Part shown: piece by piece, positions 34,380 to 44,566 of the stretch | Numbering within the stretch: position 1 is the first letter of the stretch | Layout of the letters: the number at the start of each line of letters is the position of its first letter | Assembly: GCA_033439765.1 (NCBI GenBank) | Contig: JAULSN010000007.1 | Location: forward strand, 2,480,001 to 2,544,000 | Origin: Lasiosphaeria ovina | Taxonomy: Eukaryota > Ascomycota > Sordariomycetes > Sordariales > Lasiosphaeriaceae | Reading direction: 5' to 3' | Length of the DNA stretch: 64,000 bases | Notes under the pieces: model-generated | What the model was told of the DNA's origin: nothing | Database searches by the model: none | The model's input: only the letters and a program-made list of their open reading frames with translations | Program-made: the position numbers and the translations under genes

Positions 34380-37130
34380 ATGGATCCCCTCTCAATCGCA
34401 GTAAGCGCGCTGGCGTTGCTGGGCGCGGTGGGCAAGACGGCCAAGGGGCTGGAAAAGCTATGGTCCCTGGGAAATGCCCCGAAAGAGTTACTGGGAGTGA
34501 TGAATGAGGTGTGTTTGACAGCCCCCTGGTTTCGGAGAACTCGCGCTAATGTTGCTCTCAGACGACCGCACTACGACTGATGCTGAAGACAGTCGAGGCC
34601 TCCCTACTCTCCGCAGGAGACACGCAAAATCCCGTTATCCAGGAAGTGTGTCAAGACATAACCAAGATCCAAGACCAAGTGTCGGCTACATTTGTAGAAC
34701 TCGAGGAGCTAGTGTCAAAAAAGCTATCCAAGACCGACAACAGCCAGTCGCAGCCATCACAAGCCCAGCCCCGTCTAATAAAGATTGGATGGCTTCGCCA
34801 CATGAACGATCTCAAGCGGCTACAGTCGTCTCTCAGAACACAGACAGCAGCTCTGCATGCCGCCTCCTCTGCCCTGGGAAGTCTGCAGATTGGTGCCTTG
34901 GAGGCGTAGGTTACTATTTTCAATGTCTTGTGTAAGAACCTACGTTGATTTGCTTACCTAGTGGTAATAGCCGACAAAGAAATCTCATCTCCGTGACCAT
35001 ACAGGGGCTCACGCTGATATCGTCGGGCTCCGTATTAGAAATTGAAGGTCCCGCCGTGTCATCAATCGAGGAACGGCTCGGGCGACTTCTCAGCCATCTC
35101 ACGCTAGAACAGAATGAGAGGCAATTCCAGACCCAGCATCTGATCGAGGGACCACAGACGCCTCCAATACTTCAAATCGGTCCGGACGCATCCGAGAACA
35201 CGCACCACGAAGCCTCCATTCCAACGGAGCAAGCAACAACGGCGCCATCTAGCTCGTCATCACCTACCATCGGCCTTGTCGTAACCTCGAACACAAACAC
35301 ATGTCGCCGATTCTGCCACTGCCACTGCCATACGTTCACTCAGCTCCGATCACCTCAGTGGGCAAAAGACGTGTTTGGGGGCATAGTACTCCAGTCTAAC
35401 ACGTCAATTTTGCTTCAGCGGAAGGCTTGCAACTACAAGGGATGCGGCAAAAGAGGCCAGGCAACCGCCAGGTTCACATACTATGCCCCTTCTTGGACGT
35501 GGCTCCGGGCTGTGCACGCTTCACTTTCACGACACAGCGCCTTTGGAATTGGCGCATCCGTGACCTTTGCATTTCCCCGCCAACGATCGTGGACTGATAT
35601 CCGGAGATTCATAAGAATTATAGAAAACGAGTCCGTTGAGGATGTCCGCGCCGAACTTGTGTCAGGTGCCTCGTCTATCTATGATATCGACATATATGGC
35701 GAGTCTCTTCTTCACGTAAGTGGGTGATGCTAGCATGGATAACATGACATCTGCACTTCCTTGGCTAACTAGTTATTGAGATTGCTGGCAATTTTGGCCA
35801 GCCTCAGATATGCGAAATGCTTATCCAGTTTGGGGCGGACAAATTCTACACTTCTTACGAAGGCCTGTATGTATTTTTCTGTTTATTAATTATCAACGTG
35901 GTTCTTCTCTTAAACTATAAACTCTGACCTACCAAGTCGTTGGCTAACTTGGTATCTTTCATGAATGTCTCTAGTTCTGCGTATTCTGTGGGAATGGACT
36001 ACGTGCTTGGAAACCCGGCAGTGGCATCAAATGATACGGTTGCCCAATTCTCTGCCATTTATGGGAAGGACGAAATCTATGACCACGTTAATCTGACACC
36101 GCTCCACCGCATTGTGCTGGGGCTGAACTCGGCCGATCTCGAGGCGCAACTCGGGCTATCGGCTAAAGATATCGACATGGCAGACTCACAGGGTCGTACG
36201 CCAATATGGTGGGCTGCAGAGCGCGGCGACATCGCCAAGTTGAAGATACTCCTGCGATGGGGTGCCGACTGCAACAAGCCGGATGTTTCTCTCGTCACGC
36301 CGCTGCAAAATGCTACGGCTTTCGGCAGTGACGACTGTGTTGAGGAGCTCTTGGCCTATGGCGCCGCCGTCGATGCAGCCGACATCAGGGGTGACCAGCC
36401 GATTCACAAAATCTTCATTTCGTCGCTGTACCGCCCGCGCACATTGGAGCTATTACTGCGGTACGGGGCCGATCCTAATGCGCCCGGACTCAATGGTACT
36501 ACACCGCTGGGCTGTATGGTGGCGGCATATGATAGCAACAGTTCTAGCAGCATGCGAAACGCACTGGAGCTGATCAAGCTCGGGGCTGACATGGAGAAGA
36601 CCTGCAACCAGGGATACACGCCTGTCCTGGACACGCTGGCCATTGGCGACATGGAGTTATTTGACTTCTTCGTTGGCCTGGGCGCACGGCTGGACAGAAC
36701 CACTTACAGTGGTCGGACAATCCTGCACCTTGCCGCGTGGCATGGGACGCTTGAGTGGTGGGAAAGGTTGACCCTGCTTGCACGTGATGGTAGGTTGGCC
36801 ACTGTAGATGTCTATGCTGGGCACAACGGCCACGATGCCCTCGACTGCATGGGAAAGTGCAGGGATGTTGGCAAAAGACAGCCAAGGGACGTCGAGATTG
36901 CCGCGTTCACGGAGTTGTTCGAGGCCGTCGAGGAATCTGTACTGGGTATAGCATCACGGGGCGCAGATGAGCTTGATGAGCAGGTCTTGTTCGAAGATGC
37001 TGCCGGTGATCTTGACTCTACCGGGGAATGGCTAGATTCATCGAGTGATAGCGAACAAGAACAGGCGGACAAACACAAAGAAGTTGTGGCCGAGACGGAG
37101 ATTACGGCTGAGGAGGTGGCTACTGTCTAA
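34380..37130 (+). CDS. Ankyrin-repeat protein with fungal STAND/NLR-type N-terminal domain
   Basis: Five exons, 34380-34508, 34562-34905, 34962-35715, 35781-35866 and 35975-37130, join in phase to 822 residues. Residues 1-about 105 (MDPLSIAVSALALLGAVGKTAKGLEKLW, then helical text) match the N-terminal domain found on many fungal STAND/NLR proteins (PigL_N type). A Ser/Thr-rich linker leads to a Cys/His-rich block (CRRFCHCHCHTF .. RKACNYKGCGKRG) that recurs in ankyrin proteins of ascomycetes. The C-terminal half has about six ankyrin repeats (LLHIAGNFGQPQICEMLIQFGAD, GRTPIWWAAERGDIAKLKILLRWGAD and so on), then an acidic tail. There is no NACHT or NB-ARC P-loop between. Introns are placed by GTGTGT/GTAGGT/GTAAGT/GTATGT donors and CTAAC branch sites. 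Function is unknown; a role in non-self recognition is only suggested by the N domain. Confidence 0.8.
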
Positions 37131-37939
37131 GGACTAATTATTCGTTGAGTCTATCCAAGCTTAAATATTACAACGTTTCAAGGGGTCATATACATAAGTT
37201 TCTGGTGTATTTACTTCATAATTTGATAGAAGATGAAATGATTGCAAAGGCTACGTTGCTTCAATTTTGTGTCAGGGATATATGGTCACCGCTGGTGAAA
37301 AGGATAACAACCGGAGCCATGGAAATACTGAAGAAAATTCATTCTCGAATACAAGTACAAGTTTAATTCCCAATTGCTGCAAATATCATAACTCTAATCC
37401 CGAATATTGTGGTAGTCGGTCGCTAAAAAAAAAGAGCCGCATCTGAGGTTGGTTAGCCTAAAATCAGGCTCGCTTCACCCTCGGCTCACCCTCGGCTCAC
37501 CCCCAGCTCAACCCCAGTTCACCTTACTACAAAATTGTCAACTTTACGCGACGAGGGACATGTTTTGGGCTAGATGGCGCCGGCCCCTTTCCGGTCCCCA
37601 CTTGGGGGGAAAAACGGTAGCCCCAAAAAGCGACTTCGTAACTAGCGTATTCACTCTCCGTTTTAAGGTTCTGCGTTGTGGTAGCTATGCCTGCTTACTG
37701 CGTAACTGATTTTTTCCCAGCCGTAAAAAGGCGGCTCAACCCGTCCTTTAATACCTACAGCACGACTACTCTTTCCCAGGCGCCGGTTAGATAAAGAGGC
37801 AGTTCGATCCTCCTTACCAACCCTCTTTGGCGTATCCCTTGTGTCCGTACTTCTCCTCGTACCCTATCGCGCCTTACCGGCCCTCACTCTTCTACCTTGC
37901 GTTGAGTTTAATTTACTCCATACCATAACTACCTTGACA
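37131..37939. other. Intergenic, start of the accessory zone
   Basis: About 0.8 kb, AT-rich just after 37,131. CTCGGCTCACC-type direct repeats lie at 37,468-37,520 and a run of adenines at about 37,424-37,432. No conserved ORF. Confidence 0.5.
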
Positions 37940-38222
37940 ATGCCGCGAAAGAAGAGCGCTGCAGAGTTCTTCCGCCGAGGAAAAGCGAAGGGCTCGGAGA
38001 ACTATATGCACGGAAGTAGTAGACGGCTCTATAGTCTATAAAAAGACGACGAATAAGGTATTAAGAGACTATCGCCGTATGATTGACCTATAGAACCAAG
38101 TAAGATCTACTAATTCTACTAGGTCTAATAGTATGTTCTCTAACCTTCTATCTATTTAGGTATACCGAAGACTATCCTAGCGTTGACGTTTCCGACCTTT
38201 TATCTTTGAAGGACTTTATATA
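37940..38222 (+). pseudogene. Decayed ORF relic, possibly N-terminal part of a fungal recombinase-like protein
   Basis: An ATG at 37,940 opens a short basic frame (MPRKKSAAEFFRRGKAKG). After a frame change at about 38,037 the text KTTNKVLRDYRRMIDL follows, then a TAG, then a segment that reads YTEDYPSVDVSDLLSLKDF after what could be an intron (GTAAGA about 38,099 to TTTAG about 38,159), ending at a TAA. Such a basic start followed by a RDYRRM-like helix and a SLK-F segment recalls N-terminal regions of fungal DUF3435-type proteins, but I cannot confirm this. No catalytic part is present. Composition is AT-rich with frequent TA, as expected after RIP. Confidence 0.3.
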
Positions 38223-38852
38223 ATATATCGTTGCGAGGCAAATGCTTACCTGGGTATCGTCGGGTGCGGCCCTCAACTCCCCGGATACGAAGAAGAGAAA
38301 GATGGCCACCCGCGTGGCACGCGAGGACCCAGCGAGCGACACACGGTAGCAGGAAGGATGCTGGCGAGTACAATCTGCGCGCCGCGTGGCGCTCGTACCC
38401 GAAGAGCGAAGGCACTCGCGGTGGGGAGTTGGCTTAGGTGACTCGGCGTCAGGATCATCGGGGTCAACGGCCACAGGCACACGGCCAGCGAGCCGATTGG
38501 TGCAGGTAGTGCAGGGCTCGACCGAAAGACCACTGGGACTGGAAATAAGTTAGCGACTGCGCGCCCGGAGCGCAGCTACTACGAGTAGAACACTTACGCT
38601 GGCTGCTGACGGCCACATCGGGCCAAAACGAGAGCTGGCACACCATCGCCAACAAGCTGGGTCGCCGGGCAACGCCCGGGGCGACTGGGCGTGATATTGA
38701 CTGGATGTTATCATGCCCAATCAATAGATTTCTTTGCGTGTCTGCGGCTGAACATGTCTCCAACAGACCAGATACAAAAGTCAAGGCGCTCGCTGTTGCT
38801 GTCCAGCCGGCCGTTGCTGTCCAGCCGGCCTTACCATTATCCAGCGCACACA

Positions 38853-39766
38853 ATGACACCTCCACCACTCCATCTCTGCATCTTAGTGGTGTTCCTCGGA
38901 ATATGGCAGCACAATGTCGCCGTCTCAGTCGTCAACTCGGTCTGCGTCGACCCCGGATCGGCGAGCATTCGGCCATGCGCTGCCTATTGCCTCCGGTGCG
39001 ACGGCCGTGCCGACCAGATGGTATACTGGCTGGGCTGCGGCCCCCCGTGGCCAGACGAGTGTTATTGTCACACTGATCAATTTTCCATCGCCACGTCTCG
39101 CCTCTAGTCGTGCGTGTCCACAAGCTGCACCTTCGGAAACTGGAAGGCCGGCCATGAAACAGCCCAGAACTTTTACATCAGCTACTGCCAAGGCGCCGGC
39201 TTCACTGTCGATGGCGCACCAGCTGTTGTTGCGGCGACAGCCAAAGTATCTACAGCCACGGTCACCACCGTCACACACTAGGTTAACCCCGGGCCCGCCG
39301 CCTCAACTGTCACGCAGATCACCGTAACCTGGGTTACGGCCACGGCAAGGCCTGGAACATTGGCCGGCTCGAACTCAAACCCCAAGCGTGAGTGGCTGCT
39401 TCCCGTTGCGCTGCTGGGAAATCTGGTTGCAATCGTCATGGCTTTCAGTCTCTACGCTGGCTAGCAGGTTGGTGTGTTAATCACCCGAATTTGTCGCAGC
39501 TGGATGCTGACTTGCCATGGCTGCTAGCACCGACCCAGGTCACGGTCGGGGTGACATCGACTGTTCTCGTTTCCGGCGGCACCCCTGGTGGGCAGTCGGT
39601 TCCTGATACTGGCGCTTTGTCTACCAGCGATAAGGTCGGTCTGGGAGTCGGGATAGGTTTAGGACTTCCTATTACGCTTGCTGTTGTTTTGAGCTTCTGG
39701 TATCGCGCAACTAGGCGGCCAGCTGTTGAGGTTTTGGGTACGATCAATAGACCTGAGCCAAATTAG
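38853..39766 (+). pseudogene. Cysteine-rich, membrane-anchored surface protein broken by two TAG codons
   Basis: One frame runs from ATG 38,853 to a GTGAGT donor at 39,388 and, after an intron ending CTGCTAG (39,527), continues in phase to TAG 39,766. The predicted product would have a signal peptide, a domain with regularly spaced cysteines (CVDPG..C..YCLRC..GC..ECYC..SC..SCTF..YC), a Thr/Val-rich stalk and one membrane helix (KVGLGVGIGLGLPITLAVVLSFW-like, here about 39,632-39,700) with a short basic tail. The frame is interrupted by TAG at 39,105-39,107 and 39,279-39,281. Both stand where CAG would be expected, i.e. CpA to TpA changes. An alternative is an intron 39,018-39,107 removing the first stop, but that would delete conserved-looking cysteines. 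I therefore call a RIP-type pseudogene with moderate confidence. Confidence 0.5.
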
Positions 39767-39887
39767 CATTTAGCGACGCGAACCGCTGGTAGTCCTCGAG
39801 TACTAGAGAGCCCCATGCCAAGTAGTAACAGGTGCTGATAGAAGAGGGTTGGTACAACCCATAACCCTCTAGTCCTCCCTCCATCTA

Positions 39888-40265
39888 TCAACAAACCAAC
39901 TTGATGCTCCCAATCGTCTCGCCATGGGCGCGGATGCAGATGTTCGAAGTGCTCGGATGGGCAAAGTCATCTTGACAGTCGAAGTTGTTGCACAGGTACA
40001 AGTAGCAAACGTTCCCAGCCCATTTGACGTCGATTATCTTCCTCGGTTGGCCGTTGGTGACATAGGTGATGCATTGGCCCTGGCCTGGTTTTTTCCACTT
40101 GTAGCTCCCGGTACCGGTGCACTGCGGAGGTAGGATATGGAATGGGTCGGTTCGATACGCGATGAGGGAGCCTGATGGCTTAGTACGATTGGTTCTGGAG
40201 TGAGGGTTGGTTGTCAGGCATTTTTGCCTTGTGGGCCTGGATGAAATCACGGTGAAGAGAAACAT
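39888..40265 (-). CDS. Small cysteine-rich ORF, hypothetical
   Basis: An ORF of 125 codons with eight cysteines, most in the C-terminal 80 residues (PPQCTGTGSYKWKKPGQGQC..VCYLYLCNNFDC..NIC..LVC), ending in Cys. The spacing and size suggest a disulphide-bonded secreted protein. The hydrophobic start MFLFTVISS is short for a signal peptide, so the first exon may lie upstream: a CCTCCGCAG acceptor-like site precedes the cysteine-rich part at about 40,122. I do not recognise the family. Confidence 0.4.
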   Translation of the reverse strand: MFLFTVISSRPTRQKCLTTNPHSRTNRTKPSGSLIAYRTDPFHILPPQCTGTGSYKWKKPGQGQCITYVTNGQPRKIIDVKWAGNVCYLYLCNNFDCQDDFAHPSTSNICIRAHGETIGSIKLVC

Positions 40266-41655
40266 GGTAAGAAGTGGAAAGGACAGGAACCGAAAGACAC
40301 ATCTAGAGCAAAAAAAAAGACAGAATTGGCGGGAAACGATGTCCTCTCCACACTCGTAGTCGACATCAAGACGCCGCAGCTGGCTGTCAGGTACAAAGCA
40401 ATTATTTGTTCGTTTTGAGAAGTAGAAGCGAGGTCACTGCATACATTTCCGTTTGCCTGTAAGCGTCAGCCGCCACTCCAATACCTTCATGTCATGAATT
40501 CAAGAATCTTAATCAAAACCGGAAGCCCCTTTCCAATACGCATTTCTTGTATCATGGAGGGGTGGAAACCGAATGTCCCTTGTCGGTTGTCCGCAGGCGC
40601 AGGTACCAGGTACCTACCTACCTATTTAGTCACCCCCCACAACATTTTCTGACCGAGTCCGGATTAGTCACAGACCTTGAGCAGGGGGTGAGGCACAGCG
40701 AGCAACTCCCTGAGCTGAGTTCAGGGAGGCAGGTTTTGGCCCGGCGATAGTTACCGTGATCTAAAATGGGGGTGTATGTGGGTTGCGGACCCAATTTTAG
40801 GACACCAGTCCACCGCCAAGTACTACCGTTTTCCTTTGCCCATACCAGCAACTACCGTTAACAGACCTACTGAAACTACCGTTTGTTCTCAGCGCGTAAC
40901 TCCAATGTACCAGAGTCAAATTTCAATTCTCCAACAAACAACCTACTATAGATCCAACGTTTACCGATACAGACTAACTGTGTTGTAGAAAGGGAGCATC
41001 GGAGAGAGTAGTAAATGGAGTTGGAAAGTGGAAGCGACTAGATAGTTAGTATAGGTGCCATCATCGTGCCCATGATGGAGCGTGCTGGTTCCTCACATTA
41101 GTATCCTACTGTTCAGGCTCCTGTCTGTACATTAAAGTAACAGCGTAACAGCGACCTCTAAAGACATTAGACTCTAAGAATAACTGGCTCAACATCCCAC
41201 CTTCCAATCACCCTTTCAGTTTGGTGTCCTGCCATACGCTCTGTCTTGACCAGACCAGTGGCTGTGTCAGGTGCAACTTGTAACAGGTAACTCTCCAGAT
41301 CTTAACATGATTGAGCCATGTTGGGCCTGGATGAAGGTTAGGACAACGAGAAAAGGAGCCCGGAAGAACAGAAAAGATGCCACTCAAGCTTTGGATACAG
41401 GCTTGGAAAGATTTGGATTAGAAGCCGATCTAGGTGTGGATTGAACGTATTACTTTTCACATGCAGCAAATTCTTCAGCTTGAGGGTGGGAACGATGATA
41501 AGATAATCATGTATTCAAATTAACGTTAAGCGACTTTTCGATAATCGGGGCGACAAAACTTATGAAAGGCACCGCACCGCACCGCACCGCACCTCCCCCA
41601 AATTTCTTCAATTTTACCCCTAGAACTAGTTACACACATTCTCAATTTCATGACC
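40266..41655. other. Intergenic region with GGTACC/TACC-rich motif
   Basis: About 1.4 kb without a supported gene. ACCAGGTACCTACCTACCTA-like repeats are seen at 40,600-40,626; an A run at about 40,310-40,318; and CGCACCG-type repeats (CACCG x4) at 41,571-41,592 just 3' of the synthetase-like gene. Confidence 0.5.
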
Positions 41656-43269
41656 TCAATCTTCGTCTTCCCTCTCCTCAAAAATGACGCGCTGCAGGTA
41701 ATCGACCGAATACGATCGAAATAGCTTCTTGGGACTCCCCAACCACCCCTCGACCTCGCGCCAAATCCTTCGCAGCCCCTCGGCGCCGTCGTCGCCAAAG
41801 CGGGCCCGCAGCCGCTCAAAGCTGCACAGCCCATCGGTGCCAAGCACCTTCATGACGTCATACGCGCCCTCGCGGACGTACAGACTCTTGGACAGCTTCG
41901 CGCCGCTCCAGTCCACGATGACAGGCGCATACAAGATGTGCGGCGTCCTCCCGGCGGCCAGGCCCGTCGCCGCCGACCACACCGCCAGCGGCCGGTACAG
42001 GAACATCTCCTGGTAGGTCCCGGCGTAGTCGCCGCCCGTGACGCGGATGTTGTGCGCCTCGGTGTCGAGGAGGTGCGCCATGCCGCGGATCAGGTTGCGC
42101 GCGGGCGCGTTGGCCTCGAGGCGCGCTGCCTCGGCCGGCTCCGACACACGGAGGGCGTGCGTGCCGTGCGCCGGGCACTGGAAGGTAATAGTTGAATCTG
42201 TGTAGGTGTTAAGCAGGCCGTGCTTCTCGGCTAGGCCGCACCCGGCGACCGGACACGCAGCGCGGAGCGCCAGGGCGCCGTGTTTCGGGGAGAGCTGGCG
42301 TCCCAGTGTTGCGTGCCGGGATACGATGTACTCAAGGATTGTGGGGATCGACGGGCCTGAGAAAAAGTCCGACTGGAAGGCTACGGCGTAGGGGATGCCC
42401 GACCAAAGGGTCAAAAAGCGTAGCACTGCGTCGTAGTCGTCTGTGAAGCCCGATGGCCCGGCGACTCGGTATGACCGCTGGTACTGCACGCCGTCTACCG
42501 TGATGTCGTCGCCGCCGCCGACGGGCGCCGTGTCGACGTAGGTGATCTCAACGGAAACTGCTAGTGGCTTGCCGCTGCCGCCGCCGTCCTCGGCCATCGC
42601 TCGCATGCGGTCGCGGATCTTGCGGGCGAAGGCGAAGGCGTAGCAAAAGACGGCTAGGGTGCCGGCGTGGGGGGAGTTGTTTGGCTGCAGTCCCGCGTGG
42701 ATGACGATCGGGCGAGTTGGGAGCCCAGGATTCCGGGGACTTGCGTCGGAAGTTTTTTCACCCATGTGTGTGGACATATCCCGGTCGCATATGCCTTGGG
42801 CAGCGGATCGAGTCCCCGCGAGGACCTCATCGTCCACGAGAGCAGACAGTACCGGGTCGACAATGTCGTGCTGGAATGCGTATGAGCCGCCGCCCAAAGG
42901 ATTCTGGACCTGGCCGTTGTGGAAGGCTGCAAAGATGGGGCTGTGGGAATTCAAGGTGGGCACGAAATCCCGGATGGCCGACAGTATCTCCTTGCAAGTC
43001 TCATCATCGTTTTCAGACAGATGTATCGTCGAGCCGGTCTCTCCGCCTCTGTCCAGGAGCGGCGTGAGAAGCCCAACCAAGCGTCTGGCAGCGGTGGCCA
43101 CATCTACCCCTGGCAAGTGGCTCTCGACGTCACGTGGCGGAATGCTATCCATTGCGGCTTGCCCACTGGTACTTCTCTTTCGCAAGGAGGATAGAAGCAA
43201 CTTCAGTGGGCCCCGGCGGAAGGTGTGTTGGATGCGACGCGACCAATGTCGGGCTGGTGTACCGCTCAT
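41656..43269 (-). CDS. Class I aminoacyl-tRNA-synthetase-like protein (HIGH/KMSKS type)
   Basis: An intronless ORF of 537 residues from the ATG at 43,269. It carries a HIGH-like motif PNNSPHAGTL (about residues 194-203), and a KMSKS-like motif AKLSKS (about 456-461) preceded by VDWSG, so it should have the Rossmann nucleotidyl-transferase fold of class I synthetases. Between them lies a cysteine/histidine pair set (CPVAGCG about 340, CPAHGTH about 367) that could bind zinc, as in class I lysyl-tRNA synthetase. The N-terminal 40 residues are Arg/Ser-rich and resemble a mitochondrial presequence; the next Met (43,152) would give a form without it. The ORF is open to an ATG at 43,368, but a TATATATA lies between, so I prefer 43,269. 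It is not one of the standard synthetases that I can name; class I LysRS-like is the best guess. Confidence 0.6.
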   Translation of the reverse strand: MSGTPARHWSRRIQHTFRRGPLKLLLSSLRKRSTSGQAAMDSIPPRDVESHLPGVDVATAARRLVGLLTPLLDRGGETGSTIHLSENDDETCKEILSAIRDFVPTLNSHSPIFAAFHNGQVQNPLGGGSYAFQHDIVDPVLSALVDDEVLAGTRSAAQGICDRDMSTHMGEKTSDASPRNPGLPTRPIVIHAGLQPNNSPHAGTLAVFCYAFAFARKIRDRMRAMAEDGGGSGKPLAVSVEITYVDTAPVGGGDDITVDGVQYQRSYRVAGPSGFTDDYDAVLRFLTLWSGIPYAVAFQSDFFSGPSIPTILEYIVSRHATLGRQLSPKHGALALRAACPVAGCGLAEKHGLLNTYTDSTITFQCPAHGTHALRVSEPAEAARLEANAPARNLIRGMAHLLDTEAHNIRVTGGDYAGTYQEMFLYRPLAVWSAATGLAAGRTPHILYAPVIVDWSGAKLSKSLYVREGAYDVMKVLGTDGLCSFERLRARFGDDGAEGLRRIWREVEGWLGSPKKLFRSYSVDYLQRVIFEEREDED

Positions 43270-43310
43270 CTTTCGGTCGCTGGGGGCCTCTAGCCAGGAC
43301 GGCAAGTGAC

Positions 43311-43318
43311 TATATATA
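43311..43318 (-). promoter_or_regulatory. TATA box candidate of the synthetase-like gene
   Basis: TATATATA about 45 bp upstream of the chosen ATG (43,269). It lies inside the longer possible reading frame, which argues that translation starts downstream of it. Confidence 0.4.
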
Positions 43319-43680
43319 CCAACTCGGCTCTGTGCACTATCGAATAGAACCTTTTTATGGCCAGGCAATGTTGAGCCTTGCCGTGGTCCTCAATAGCAAA
43401 ACACAGGCTTTGTGGTTGGAGCAGTTGCACCGGATACCTGCAGGGGAATGAGCGCTCTGCCTCAATGCTGCCCAGGTGGACAGCCAGGCCAACGGAAGCA
43501 AAGCGCCACCGCGCATTCAACCAGCGTCTTTTGACGGCTCCACGCAAGACATGTTACACAACAGCCATCAAAGGGCGCCAGCTCGAGCCAATAGACACTC
43601 GCATGTGAGGAGTTTGCGTAGTTATTCAGAAATTTATTCCGCCACCCTACTTTTGTTAGTCCGTTACTTCTACAGGGGTC
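43319..43680. other. Intergenic upstream of the synthetase-like gene
   Basis: About 360 bp; GC-balanced, with overlapping short ORFs on both strands that resemble nothing known. Confidence 0.4.
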
Positions 43681-44241
43681 TTGCCGGCCAATAGAATCAT
43701 ATCCGGGTCCCAACCAAATTTGCAGCGCGAGCCGCCGTCAAAGAAACCCGGGGAGTATGAAGACCGGTATAATAACAATAGGGTGCTCCGTATGACGAGC
43801 CGGCCCGGCCACGGCGACGACCCCCCCCCCAAGCCGAAGGTTCCTCGCAAGCCGAATACGCCGAAGTTAACACGCAAAATAAAGGCGATGTTGGAGCAGG
43901 AAGCTGCACAGGCGTAGGCCGATGCCGAGCGGGCCCGGGTTCAGGCCCGGGAGCAAGCCGAAGTGTCGCCAGAAATTGACCCACATTGCATGCAAATTCC
44001 TGTTTTTTCCTCCCTTACGCTCGGAATGCCCTCTAACTCCCTTGCACCGGAAATTCGTTCATTTCTATGGCATCCCTTTTGCCCGGACTGCCTGCCCTCT
44101 ATACGGAATTCCGTGGGGAATTTCAGTGGTCTTGTTGGCTATAAGAAGACGCTTTTTACCTGTATTATAGACCGATCTAACCAGACAATTCAATGCTCAG
44201 TCAATCCAGATCACGTGCAACACGAAGAGATTGACTGTTGA
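43681..44241 (+). pseudogene. ORF relic interrupted by one TAG
   Basis: A single frame of about 186 codons runs from 43,681 to TGA 44,239-44,241 and is cut only by TAG 43,915-43,917, in the text EQEAAQA*ADAERARVQAREQAE, an Ala/Glu/Arg coil in which CAG would fit. The first part is Pro/Lys-rich (PPPKPKVPRKPNTPKLTRK), with a homopolymer C run at 43,827-43,836 that could hide a length error. No domain is recognised; it may be a relic of a transposon protein. Confidence 0.3.
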
Positions 44242-44566
44242 GGCGGTTGCAATAAGCGCGCGCGTTGTAAGATCGCTGTTAAGAGAAAGCTATGCATGGT
44301 GGTTGATTTAAGATCGAGACGAAGTGCGGGTTAAAGACAAGTTTATGTAGTAATCGGGGCGACCAAACTTTTGAAAGGCACGGGCAGCAAACGGTTAAGG
44401 CATTCCATTCGCTGCCACACAAGACGCGTCCGCACCGACTTTACGCGTCTAGCCGTGCATACCCTATGTTCTGACCACAATTTCTGCTTTCTACTTTTCT
44501 CTTCCGTCATCACTGGTGCACACAACAACTGCGTGTGTCCCTTGCCACACGGCTTGACTAGCAACA
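44242..44566. other. Short intergenic region before the PUA/ASCH-like gene
   Basis: About 325 bp containing a pyrimidine-rich leader (CTTTCTACTTTTCTCTTCCG, about 44,487-44,506) ahead of the ATG at 44,567. Otherwise nothing seen. Confidence 0.4.

Noticed and set aside
37790..37835. tRNA T-arm-like sequence (AGTTCGATCCTCC)
   Set aside because: No matching acceptor stem or anticodon arm around it; not a tRNA gene.
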